A stretch of 64,000 nucleotides of DNA from Litomosoides sigmodontis (Eukaryota; Nematoda; Chromadorea; Rhabditida; Onchocercidae): NCBI GenBank assembly GCA_963070105.1, contig OY718806.1:957001-1021000 (forward strand), in the 5' to 3' direction. Shown here piece after piece: positions 43,101-54,880 of this stretch. Positions within the stretch are counted from its first letter, which is position 1. Every line of letters starts with the position of its first letter. The notes beneath the pieces were generated by a model, which saw only the letters and a program-made list of their open reading frames with translations, was not told where the DNA came from and did not search any database. The position numbers and the translations under genes are program-made.

Positions 43101-45204
43101 AAAAGAATAATAATAGTTTGTTAAAAACAAAAAAAAAAACCTCCTTATCAATATTGCATTCCTCATGCGTCTCCTTGCAATTAGAACTATTATTGTTTGC
43201 AAATTTATTTGATCGATGACTGGATATTACCACCTTAAAATGATTTTGCAAACATGTTCGTTGCCAAAATTTCCTAGAAGAAAAGTTAAAAAAAAAAACG
43301 AATGCGAAAAAATTGATTAATTATGCGATGGAATTTAAACTTGTATGTGTCAACTGCTTGTTTCTTTGTTTTTTACTGTTAAAAAAATTTTCTGTTATGT
43401 AGAAATTTTTAATTGCAAAAAAATTTTTATAATAAAACTTTTAGAAATGGAAATTTTTCAAAATTAACAAAAAAAAAGAATAGTATGACATCTAACTTCA
43501 TTTCAGCATTGAAGCGATCATTACAGGCGAAAATAATTTGCGAAATAAATTTGCCAAGATCGGCAATGGTAAGTAATGTTAGTGGCACACCAATTGCAGC
43601 AAAAAATATGCAAAACATTTGTCCAGCAAATGTTTTCGGCGTAACATTACCATAACCTGAGAGAGAGAGAGAGAGAGAAAGGAGAGGAAGTGAGGAAAAG
43701 TAAAAAATAAAATAAAGCAATAAATGGGGGGAAAGAGGAGGCAAAAAAGCAACAATTAAATTAAATTACTATTAAAATTTTGCATTTGTCTTAATTAATT
43801 TACAGATATTAAATTTGTTGCATTATTCGATTAATCAATTTCTTATACTGTTCCATTCCAATATTTGCATTATCTTAGTTTCCATTGTTCACTGAGTGAA
43901 ATTAAAACAAACCAATCGTTGTGATAAGTGCAAATGCAAACAATAGCGAATCAGCAAACTGCCATGTTCCAGCAGATGACTTGTTCATCATTTCCATATC
44001 TGAAAAAAAATATTTCAAAAATTTCTAAATTTTTAAAGAATTGAAAACAATTCTTTTATGGCTTTTAAAAAGAGATTTATACAAAATTTGATTAAAATGT
44101 TGCACAAATGGAGCTAAATTCAAGTTACTTCTTGTCTGTTTATTTATTCAAAACTTACTAATTAAACTAATGCATTGTATGATTACAGTAATACTGCAAT
44201 GCAATAGCCCATTTTATGATTAAAATTCATCAAAAAATTTATTTTGAAATTAATAGAAGCGAACCGTCCAAATGAAATGATTGAATATATGACGAGAAGT
44301 GATTATTGCTATCATTCTGTTGTTCAGTATTATTGTTGATAGTTGGAAATGGAAATAGGTTGTAGTAATAACAATGTCTGAAGTAATGAATTGACAAGTG
44401 ATTAGTTGCACTATTTGAACAATTGTTTTTCCTTAGTAAATCCTGAAATTAATCGTAAATTTTAAGGTTTCAGAATAAAAATTTTTTTTTGAAAATTTTT
44501 GCTTAATATAAAAGTCTTGTACATTTGTTAGGAACAATAATTTTTGCAATCAAATAAAATAGTCAAGATAATAAATTAGTAGTGAAAAATGAATTGTAAT
44601 GAAATAAGTGCCAATCTAATTTCAAATTGCTTATAAAATTAATTCATACAAAAATTCGTTTTATGCTTATTTATCATATTAAGCGGTTGTTGTAAATGAG
44701 AAGAAAAAAAATGTTAGAAATTAGAAATGAAAATTATTAAAAAAACCATTAATTAATTACTCTGATAGCATCAGTTACACATTGACGAATGTTATGACGC
44801 GACTGATTCCAACGATTTCCGTGAATAGGTGGAGATACGGTGGATTCCAAATCTACCGTAAATTTAGATATAACTATATATATTGAATTAACATTGTAAT
44901 TTTTTTTTAACTGTAAATGTTCTCCATGCACTTTACGATTTTAACATGAAAGTTGAAATTTAAAATTGCTAAATTTTAGAAATGATATTGATGCTTGTTA
45001 TATTCAACACGTAAGTGAGGGAGGAGGAAGAAAGAATTGTGAAAGCATACGCGAGAAAATTTGAACTGCATTACTCTGTGTTATGATATCTGATAACTTA
45101 TCATCGACCTGTGGCATTTCCAAATGTGACAGTATGAGGGCACCAAATATTGCATAAAGTGAAACAACTGTTACCAGTAAAATGCGCAACAGTATTGGTT
45201 CCAT
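40191..45204 (-). CDS. Two-pore-domain (TWK/K2P) potassium channel A, 646 residues
   Basis: A nematode K2P leak-type potassium channel of the plasma membrane. Exons: 45075-45204, 44761-44852, 44265-44442, 43913-43999, 43497-43656, 43141-43273, 42858-43004, 42573-42634, 42180-42338, 41546-41681, 41435-41477, 40909-41351, 40789-40810 (22-bp microexon), 40376-40452, 40191-40262; phases agree. TM1 is LLVTVVSLYAIFGALIL. A long extracellular cap loop rich in N, Y and H follows (about 110 residues, N-glycosylation sites NCS and NNT). P1 filter is TTIGYGN; TM2 is FCIFFAAIGVPLTLLTIADL. A cytosolic linker with KFWQR precedes TM3 (ALILLSLFIIYIIAGSLLL). P2 filter is TSIGLGD; TM4 is VVTILYIIIGLALTTIAIEI. 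The tail has a conserved post-M4 segment, an acidic Pro/Glu-rich stretch and a GYSEEAWKRYQAYQ motif. The ATG follows an AG directly, so an upstream exon or spliced leader is possible. Which C. elegans twk gene is the orthologue is not decided. Confidence 0.93.
40650..40714. repeat. TATGCCGTAAA minisatellite
   Basis: Five ATGCCG units with variable AT spacers in the channel A intron 40453-40788. GC-containing units stand out from the AT-rich intron. Confidence 0.85.
40909..41351 (-). other. Acidic Glu/Pro-rich tail exon of channel A
   Basis: A 443-bp exon encoding about 147 residues dominated by E, P, S and T, with units such as EMEPELSC, DEPESN, LGPEPKHEYESEFETTPEYG and EREPERNTPAQP. It lies after the conserved post-M4 segment, so it is cytosolic. 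Low complexity and strong negative charge suggest a disordered interaction or regulatory tail. The frame reaches TAG at 40900, but a GT donor at 40908 splices in frame to downstream exons with a channel-like motif; both ends are possible. Confidence 0.75.
43657..43680 (-). repeat. (CT)n tract forming the polypyrimidine tract of a channel A exon
   Basis: On the minus strand CTCTCTCTCTCTCTCTCTCAG leads straight into exon 43497-43656, which carries GYGN of the first selectivity filter. The microsatellite is the 3' splice-site tract itself. Confidence 0.9.
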
Positions 45205-48000
45205 CTACGAATATGAGAAGTCGTACACTCAGTGCTTCATGAGGCTAAAAAAAAGACAAAATTTAACTGCGAAAAAAAAAGCAAATGAAGTGAATGAAAG
45301 ATAAATTGTTAATTTTTTGAAACTAAAAAAAAAAAGAAATGAAAAAGTACGCTCCGTGGAGATAATTAACATGCTCTCTTCAATACCTCCATTAAAATGA
45401 ACGTAAAAAGTAAAAGTAAAAATTCTAAATTACAAAAGAAAAGAGTAGTGGCGAAGCAACAAAAATTCCAATTATATTTCATTTATATTCAAAAAAATTT
45501 GTAGGTAACTTTTATTTTTAACATTAATGCATACAAGAAAAATATTGCTGTATTTTTTGAAGAATTTTTTCAATTTAATTTCATTTTGCTTCAAGAATAT
45601 GTGAAAAAATTCATTTGTTGAAACAAATTAATTTTAATTAATTATTTTTGCGCATAAATTGTTTGATGTAGCATTGCATATTTTTTGTACATTGCTGAAA
45701 ATGAGGAGTTCACGTAGGATCGAACAGAAGGTGGAGGAGGAGGAGAAGAAAAAGTTAGCTTGGAAAAATAATATGTTCAGTTGCTTGCAACGCTCCTGCT
45801 TTTCTTGTTTTTTCTTGCTTTTTTTTTTTTATGCTGATCAATAAGATCTTCGTATAACAAATAAATTGACGTTTCCGTTTTGTCTAATACTTAATCCATG
45901 CAATACGTGCGTATCTTCTTGCTTCATGAATTTTAAGACCTAAAATTATCTTGCTCAAGTCACTGCATTCTTCCCAATTCAAAGTAACAGTTATTGTAGA
46001 TAATTTCTGCTTCAATCATAAAGCAAGAAAGAATTAAATCAGCACTTTTTGAAACGATCATTTCGCAAAAACAATTTTAGTAATATTTTCAGCAAAAATG
46101 ATCGAAATTAGGAAATAACACTATCTGAACGAATAGCTATAATGAAATTAAATATAATAATTTAACCATAGCACTGTTAACAATAATAATAATTATTATT
46201 ATTATTATTTCAAATTCTATACACTCATCATTTACTCCAAATCTAATTGCTTTTTTAAAATTTATCAAAAATTTTTAATTGTTTAAAATTTCATTAAAAT
46301 ATCACTATTCTCACTTGTAAATTAATTGCTTCATAATTGAGGAAAAACTACAGACAAAAAGCAATAAGTAAATAAATGAACAGACTTTTGAGCCAACAAC
46401 ACGAAGTTAACAACTGGGCAGCACCTCTTTTTTTTCCTTTCATATTTTTAAAATTTCTTGTCGCAGTTGTTTCTATTTTAGTGTGATGCATTTCTTCAGC
46501 ATATCTATAAATATCAACGTTTCTATAAGTATGAAATAAAAAAAGAAGTAATTAATTTGAAGCATATTGATTGGTTCTACTATTTTTATCAACGTTAATT
46601 TCCATTGATCAATTAATTGGTTAAGTAATTAATCCGCTCTCTTTTTACTTTTTTTTTTTCAAAATTGTTCTGTCAATTGTCATATAATTGAAACGGTGAA
46701 CATTTTGAATTTTCGTTAGATTAAGCAATGTTTGCTTAAATGCATAAGTGTAAATATTCTCGATTCAAATCAAAATCCAAGAATTTTTTGTTAACAATTC
46801 ATGTTTGCAGATGAAATAAAAATTAATAAAAAAATTTTGATTAATAGAAATTCAAAATAAAAAATGCTCATAACAAGAAGTCTCACTGAATTTTTTATTT
46901 TGAATATCTTATCAAATTCCTTAATCGAATATCAAAATATCACGTCCCCATGCAAAACAACACTAGCTAACCTATTCCATAACATACATTTTATAATTTA
47001 GCAATTTGATCTTTATTGAAAATTCAACAGAAAATAATTGTCAAAAGCCTTTCCTTACGAAAAGGAATCAGAACAAAAAAAAACAATGAAATAACATAGC
47101 GCATTAATCTATAATTAGGAAAATATCTTTAAAAAATTTAGCAATTTCAGCAAATTTTTTAGCATAGAATATTGCTGATTAAACAAAACCTACGTTTTTA
47201 ATTAATTGATTTACCTATGTTCAACGTGAGGACATTACGACACAAATTACAAATTACAACACTTCAATTAAACATAAAATAAAGTAAAGCAAAACAGAAG
47301 ACAGTTAATTTCAACTGTACAACATAATACAGTAAATAATAAATTAGTATCGAATAAAACTGCAATTGATAGCATTGCATTTTCTATTGAAATGAAATTA
47401 AAAACAGTTAACATTTCGATCAAAACTGTAAAACACGCGGACAGGTAGAAGTAATAATGCATGTCTGCCTGACTTCATCTCATTAAAAAAGACGAATTAG
47501 TTACTATCAGTTTATGCTATTATCATTGTAGCTCAGTCTAGCCCACAATCAGCCAGTAGCGTCACTGGGCTCAATTAAAAAGACAAAATTTAAAAAAAGA
47601 AAAGAGTAGTGTATGAGGCAGAGAGGAGAAGAGAATGAAAAGGAGCTATTTTAGAGGACTGAGAATATGCGTTTTGTTGAAAACTGCTGCACCATGAAGA
47701 GAAAAAGGAGACGAAAAAAAAGAGGAACGGTTATTCCATTTTTTTTTTACGCCTTTAACAATTTAACATAAACTATCAGATGTTTAAAAAGAGAGGAGCA
47801 GAAGTGGTGTGAATTTAAACCGAATTAGAAAGAAAGAAAGAGAAAAAAGCGAACAAAATTCATAAAATCAGAAGGCTATCAAAATATTTCGAACTCTATT
47901 TTAGCAGTTGAACATTCGTGACGGAAACAAATCGGCATAACTTAGTTATAATGTCTCTTTTCAGTCTTTGAAAATTACCATTTGTATTTTCTTTCTTAGA

Positions 48001-48111
48001 TATAAAGTTTTACAAACTTCAAAGGAACGGATAGATCAAATGCTCTTGAATGAAGAGGTGCTGACCGGCGAAGAACTCGATGAACAATTTGAGGCCAGAA
48101 GAAGGACTTAG
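48001..48111 (+). other. Candidate terminal exon fragment, unidentified
   Basis: A strong acceptor (TTTTCTTTCTTAG) is followed by an open frame ending in TAG that includes KVLQTSKERIDQMLLNEEVL and TGEELDEQF. The wording looks like a real helical protein end. No upstream partner exon was found. It may belong to the same decayed locus as 48741-49148. Confidence 0.25.
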
Positions 48112-48317
48112 CACAGACGCCTTGATGTTCAGGGGAGAATCGTCAACAATTGAAAGAATTAAAATTACGGTCGATGGATAATTGAGAATTATCATCCAGA
48201 AAATCAGATTAAATAAAGGGAGAAGTAGCAAGAAGCTAATTCCTCAGTGTTTAAAATAGTATTGAGAATAAAACCGTTCCCAACTTGATCTTTTGTATTG
48301 TAGCAAATAATTTCTTT

Positions 48318-48347
48318 AACCTGAAGCTTAAATTATAGCTTCAGGTT
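48318..48347. repeat. 11-bp-stem hairpin
   Basis: AACCTGAAGCT (48318-48328), an 8-base loop, then AGCTTCAGGTT (48337-48347); arms are perfect complements. Confidence 0.9.
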
Positions 48348-48740
48348 TCTCCTTGGTCATTGGTAGCCGAAAGTGTGTTTGTACAGACAGACTTCAGTGA
48401 TGTTAGTTATATCTGTGGAGATGAGGTGGAGAGGTGCACGACATCCAATTTCAGGTGGATTTCTGAATACAAAAGCAGCCCAGTCACAGCGAGAAAGAAG
48501 TGCACGGAGGGTAGTTCTAAGAGAGATATCAGTCAAATAAGTGAGAGATGTCAAGAGGGAGGAAAATTTAAGCTAAATGACATTATTTTTTTTTTCTGAA
48601 ATCAAAAATCAATAGACTTTGTACGACGGCATTGCTCACAATTAGACGTAATCAAAGATATGCGGCTGGTGGAGGACGTTCCGCAATGGCGTACGGTACG
48701 CACAATTGAGCGGAAAGGGTAATGGTGAGGAGTGAGATGA

Positions 48741-49148
48741 CCGTCAACAAAGGAAGAATCAAAATGGCCATATTGGGAATATAATTTTTATCGAAGATCG
48801 CAGAGGACGGGAAATGAAGTAAGAAATGAGGAAGCTATTGCACAGAAGGCAATTAATTCACTTTCCTTCGTACAATTAATGAGACAAACCTGGCCAGAAG
48901 CAATGACGAGAGAGAGGAGCCAATTAAGTGGAATTTATGTTGCAAGGATGGCTTTTGGGATGGAAATCTGAGAGTCGAGGATTAGGCGATTCGGGCTAAA
49001 GACACCTCGTTGTCCTCATATCGCTGGAAATTTACAACGATTGCACGAATGGCCTGTACGATTTCGAATGAATACGACGAATGTTTCGGGACATCTACAG
49101 AAGGAGATAAACTTTAAGAAACTATTTAATAAATCGTCAAGACTGTGA
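48741..49148 (+). pseudogene. Unidentified decayed reading frame in the GC-richer island
   Basis: One frame stays open for 136 codons except for a single TGA at 48969. It includes KWPYWEYNFYRRSQRTGNEV, then QLMRQTWPEAMTRERSQLSG, and after the stop LKTPRCPHIAGNLQRLHEWP. Composition is protein-like and GC is well above the surrounding DNA. I recognise no family. A minus-strand frame (signal-peptide-like MAILILPLLTVISLLTITLS near 48764) overlaps the same DNA, so the coding strand is not certain. It could be a decayed gene, a captured fragment or chance. Confidence 0.3.
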
Positions 49149-49854
49149 GTCATCTAAAGTAGCAACTGTTCAAGATACAAACTTTGCCTGGCTTCCTGAG
49201 AACTCAAATAAAATGTTCTTGGACATCTGTGAAATGATTTGATAGCTTTTGTCGTTATTTTAATTCATTATTTTAAAGAATACTCTAAGTATAAAATAAT
49301 TTCTAGCATAAAGACTAGCATAAAAAAATTGGCATAAAATAATAGGCTAGCATAAAATAATTTCTTTTTTCATCTTCACAATTCTTTCCTTCACCACCAC
49401 ATTGGATGTGCAAAATGACTGTCATTTGACTGTAGCGAGCTAACCTGGAAAGCAGAATATTGACCAACATGTTACCTATCACTACGTCAACAAATAATAA
49501 CACTGAATTATTCGCCATTGTCAACAGGATGAGAAGAATGGGGAAGTGATTGGCTTGGGACAAATAAACTTTGCCATCAAATAATAAAGTTTTCATTGCT
49601 ACTCACTCTACCAACACTCTACCACAAAAAATAAAATTTCAAAATAGCCTATCATGCAACTGATAGGTCAGTTGACACTGAGTTGACTGGATTTTATCAC
49701 TGTGTCACAACGATGATTACTGTCATTGATCTTACTTCATTTCTTATGAATAACTGTCATGTGTGACTATTAAGGCGTTCGCTGACTTTAAAACTATTAT
49801 ATATGTCAGTGCTTAAAAGGTCAAAGCAGAACTTTTGTTTACTTCTGCTTGAAT

Positions 49855-50030
49855 TCACAATTGCAAAAAATGACGTTTTAAGACTTCCTGAAATATTTTG
49901 ACTTTCTTCTCAAGCCTACCAGTAGTGGCACTCATACCTAAACAGATAAGTGCCTCATTTGTATTTTCAGCGCGATATTCGTATCCTATTAAATGCACGT
50001 CAAAGGTTGGTGTAGCACCACGTACAACAG
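49855..50030 (-). other. Unidentified minus-strand ORF or exon
   Basis: An open frame with protein-like content (ATPTFDVHLIGYEYRAEN, then NEALICLGMSATTGRLEKK and IFQEVLKRHF) ends in TGA at 49855. A GTTGAG acceptor near 50031 is possible. No family recognised. A further minus-strand frame at 49315-49596 begins MKTLLFDGKVYLSQ and is equally unidentified. Confidence 0.3.
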
Positions 50031-50399
50031 AACTCAACGGTATGACCGATTATGTCGAATGCTCAATCGGCGTGTAAGCATTGAATTAGAATAGATGACA
50101 ACAAAGTTTGCCGATTCCTTGTTACAGTAACCTTCATACTGTAGAGATTTTATGCTGCACTGTTGCACGCCGAAAAACTGCAATTTCAGCGCCTACAAAA
50201 TGAGTGCTGCAAACTTCTCGTATTCATTGAAAAAGTTTTTTTCATAAAAAATTTCACAACACACATTTGCACTTTTTCTTCTTTCGTTCCAACAAAGCAA
50301 TATAAGATGGATGTTAAGTTGCTTTAATTCAGAAATGAAATGAAATAATTAAATGTCTAAATACATGTAAATATTAACTTCTTTTTTTTCCGACTTTAA

Positions 50400-51160
50400 A
50401 AACTTTCACCTTTCTTTTTTTTGAAAAAATAAATTTGAAATGTGTATTAAGAAAAAATTGTCCATTACGATAATGTATTCTTGAAATTTTTTTTTATGCC
50501 TCAATGATATTAACCAATCTTTCTCCATTCTTTCCTAATTTATAACGTGCAATTTTTCGTCCTTTTCGGTTCCATTTTTTTTTCCAAACAAAAGCAATGT
50601 GAAATGCTCGGTGTTGCGCTAACGACATGAATGTTTTTGCAAATTACAATTCAAGAAAAAAGAGGAAATAAAAACAAGTGAAATGCTAACCACGCATTGG
50701 TAGTATTTTTCACTTTTATTTTTTTTTTGGCAATTATTCACAATTTATTTATAAATTTTGCTAATTTTAGCAAAAAAAAAAAAGATAGAAAAATAATCGA
50801 AAAGTTAGTGTGCGCAAACAACATCAATTGTAGCGCTCAATTTTTATACACTGTAACATTCAGTTGGGCATTAACTTCCGCTAACTTATTGCTTGGAAAA
50901 TTTCCCAAAATAAGAAAGAAAAAGAAAATTGCAATTCAAATTTTGCATTCTAAATTTGGCAAAACTCTTTTTTTTTTTTGCAGAAACACAATTTGAAATA
51001 CGGCTTAGGAAGAAGTTTTTCGTTATGACAGTGTATTCGTGAAACTTTTGCTTTACACTTGAATGATATTATCCAATCTTTCTCCATCTTCTCCTAACCT
51101 AATTTGTACTTTAGCTTTGAATTATTTTAAATAATACCACATTGCCTCTCTTTTTTTCAG
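50400..51160. repeat. Diverged tandem duplication, about 560-bp offset
   Basis: Around 50443-50550 and 50990-51105 the same order of words recurs with substitutions: AATTTGAAAT, a GTATTC.TGAAA block, then AATGATATTA.CCAATCTTTCTCCAT and TCCTAA. It is an old local duplication with no coding potential seen. Confidence 0.6.
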
Positions 51161-51546
51161 TGAAAAATTTTTGCAAAATTTATGTATGCTTTAATGTTTC
51201 TGCAATCAATTAATGAATTCGCAATGTTTTATTTTTGAACGATAGCAAATGCATGTCACAGCAAACTAAAAAAACACATTCACTCATAGTCCTCTTCCTT
51301 TTTCAAATTTCTTCGCTTTTTCCATTTTAATAATACTGCATTTTCGAAAATTCTACATATGTGCAATTGAATACTAATTAATGAAATACTCATAAAATAG
51401 TGCTGTAATTTGATAACAAAATGAATCAGTGATTTCACATTCTATAACCTGCGTGAAATATAATTTGACTATTCAAGCGATCGTACAAGCTGGATGAAAA
51501 TGAAGGAAAAGCACTCCATAAATGACAGCATTAATGAATGATAAGC

Positions 51547-51594
51547 TCAACAGCTTTAATCCATCTATTATCAACAGCTTTAATCCATCTATTA
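51547..51594. repeat. 24-bp tandem direct repeat
   Basis: The unit TCAACAGCTTTAATCCATCTATTA (written here by its ends TCAACAGC...CTATTA) occurs twice back to back with no mismatch. Confidence 0.9.
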
Positions 51595-53308
51595 AAGTAT
51601 GATCAAGGAAAGATGCGTGAGGATTATTAAAATTGAAAATTTATACCATATGACGGGTCAGGTTAATTATCACTTATCATCTAATACAATTAATTCGTAT
51701 CATTTGCAACATTGAAGTTACAGTTTTTTTTCGGAAATCTCGTCAGTATGAAAGTTACTGTAAAGAAGAATCGATGAAGTTTGTTGTTTTTATTTTCATT
51801 AAGTGCTCACATGCCGATGGAAGAAGAACGAAAACGGGAAAAAGTTCCCTTAGTTTCCATGAACCTGTAATGCATGCTGTAGATGAGGGTGAACGGTTTA
51901 TTCTTATTTTCCGTTCGCTCCAAGCACTGAGAGATTGGCTACTTTTTACTCCTTCCTTTACTTAAACTAATTTTCCTGAAGAAAAGTCTCAATTATCCGC
52001 CGACCATAATTTTCGTTCCTTCATTGGTTCACGGTTATTTCCCAAATTTAGGCTAACAGTTTATTTTCAGTTGTAATTTCGACGTTCCACGAACTGTTAA
52101 GCGACAATTTTGACTTTTCCACTCCCTGCCGATCGTCTCGATGGATTTTTTATTTGTGTCTTATTGTTCATATCATTCGTATGGAAAAGGACTTTGCTAT
52201 AACTTTCTGGGATAATATCGTAGCTTCTAATGGCTGATGAAAGGTCTTCTTTGGGATAAGCGGTTGGATAATTTAATTTTTGAATATTTTGTGAATTTAC
52301 TGCAATATTGAAACTGCAGCAGAATTCCTCCCTCAATCCCACAGTGCCACTGAATGCAGGTAATCATAGTTTAGGCCAATTTACCATTTAATGCTAGGTG
52401 CTATTTGGGTCGAAAAATTAATTTAGACATTGTAGTCCTAGTAATTAAAAAAAAATTTTCATCACCTGCTCAGTTCAAAATGTCCTTCCGTAGAGGGCTA
52501 TTCAAACTTCTCATGGAAAGGTCGAGACTCATTGAATACGTAGTAACCAATTTCAATTAGCGCCTAGGTAAAGTTCATTCGGTACTTTTTTTTGTGCGAT
52601 CACATTGTTTATCGGTTTCTTGTATGTCCAGCATTTCGCTCACCAATATTAGATTCGTTCCTTTCATTTCAAAAAGTTTTCCTTTTACCGCCGCACACGT
52701 TGCATTATAGAGATGGTCATTTCACAACTTGTGTTATCAAAATATTTTGTAAAATATTTAAGTGAACCATGTAAAGTTTTCGTTGAGCTTCATCTTCGCA
52801 CAGCTAATTTGTAGTGAATGTTTGATTATTTGATGATGAATTATAATTTATTCTTCCTGGCGTCACAAAATAATTAATTATCAGGAAATATCAAAGATAT
52901 GGCTAATCAGGTGATCGTTCGTCCTCATTGTTAATACAGGTGGTCCTCATTGTTTGGAATAGTTCCTTGGAATAGTGGTTTGTAACTATAAAAATCTTTT
53001 AGTTTAAATGATTGGAAGAAAAATTTTTTTTTGATTTCGTGATTATAAAATAATTTTTAGTCAGTGATATCAGTGAGTTAACATTAACATTAGTGTATCG
53101 TAGATAGCTATTCCTTAGGATTTCATTACTATCTCGAACAAGTCTCTAGTAATTTTAAATAATAAGTATTTTAATAATAGGTATAACGGTTTATTAATAA
53201 TAGGTGTATTATTTAAACAATAGGTATACCATATCGGTGCGTGTTACGAAACTGAAATAGTCTATTTATTTGGTACAAATATTGAAAAGCTATTATGATA
53301 AATCAAAA

Positions 53309-53485
53309 ATGAGTAATTATCGACAATTTCGCGGGGCGAACCGGAATTATTGCACCGGTAATGTGCCGGTAGTGTTCTGCTTGGTCTCTAAACAGGCAAT
53401 TATGATTGTTAGAAGAAATGATAGCGGTAATTTTCCGCTACCAAAAGGACAAGCCATAATGACTGAGCTATACAAGCTAAACTAA
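53309..53485 (+). other. Short ORF resembling the start of a Nudix fold
   Basis: An ATG at 53309 opens 58 codons. NVPVVFCLVSKQAIMIVRRN then GNFPLPKG resembles the first strands of Nudix hydrolases (hydrophobic strands, RR, W/F-PKG). The defining Nudix box (GX5EX7REUXEEXGU) is absent because the frame stops soon after PKG. At most this is a truncated fragment; chance similarity is quite possible. Confidence 0.2.
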
Positions 53486-54771
53486 TTAAATTGTTGTCGG
53501 TTAATTCAATTAAATTTCTACGCATGCTAAAATCATTGCAAATGATGCATTAAATTCTTGAATGTTGGAAATATTTTGCATCATCCGGCAATGTTTCTTT
53601 TTTCAAGAAAAGGATTAAAAGTTCATTTTCGGCGTGCTGAAAGGTCGAGTTACCAACATTTGAAAGTTAGCTTGTAGAACCCTCTATGGTAAATTTATCA
53701 AGCTTTACTCGAATATCACATGTCATTATCTGCTATAACTTCCATTGACTACGAAAAATTGTTCTAACAATAAATCGCTAATTTCGATATACCAAAGAGA
53801 AATTGATCATCTAACGTTACGTTACTCATAACTTAAAAATTAAAATTTACAAACATCAATGCAATTAAATTGAATGTTTGTTTATTCTAACTATGCTGCT
53901 CGGTGTTCTTAATCGAACTAGTTTTAGAATTATATTACTCTTTCCAGCAGAAGAATTATCATTTCTAATATCCGTGCTTCATCCATCATCTTGTGCAACT
54001 CAATATTTTATGCAAATTGCTGATCAAATGGCAATCTTAAATTCTCCAAAAGCATTTTTGCACTTTTTTCCCGTTGCTTTTGAATGACATATAGTAATAT
54101 AAGTTAGTATGAATCCACTAATCCGAAATAACATATGATCGTGCAGCAATGTGAAATTTCAAAACAATCAAATATTATTGCTTTTCAAAAAGAGATATCA
54201 GCTTTCGTTTTCAAATAACTCACTCAATTAGCAAAAAAAACAGCTAATCAGTAGCTAATCAATAGTTTGTTAGTTTGCAACTGTGATCTTATATCTTTTA
54301 ATCAGTGCTCTTTACTACAACTCTCTCTTCTTCAGTCTTTTTTTTCTCTATTGACTTATTATTAGTCGGCAGCTAGCTTTTTATCATTGTTGTGTGCAGC
54401 TAAATGATTGAAGATTTGATGTATTGATTAAGTGTTGGAAATTCATCTTTTAACTGATAATTTGTTTAACTCCTACTGTTTTTGGCACTTCTGAGATGTA
54501 GCTAAAAGAGAGGAAAGGGCAGAGAAAAAAATCATTGCTTATTTCTGATTAGCTTATTAAAAACACTACCGAAAAGTCTAAATTCAGAAAAAAAGAGAAG
54601 GCATTTTATTTATTAACTTATTTACTTACTTATTTTCTGACGTAATATGTGCGCATATGCTATAATTTAGACAGATTTAGGAAAGGAGCAAAGATGGCTC
54701 AGAAGATAAAAGATATGGATTAGTTGTAAAATTGTGATTTATTCATATGTACGTCCTACGTACATTTCCAC

Positions 54772-54880
<109 letters not shown>

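Noticed and set aside
52097..52342. Minus-strand ORF of 81 codons (MGLREEFCCSFNIAV...)
   Set aside because: Somewhat protein-like, but no family, no partner exon and no clear promoter; not enough to call a gene.
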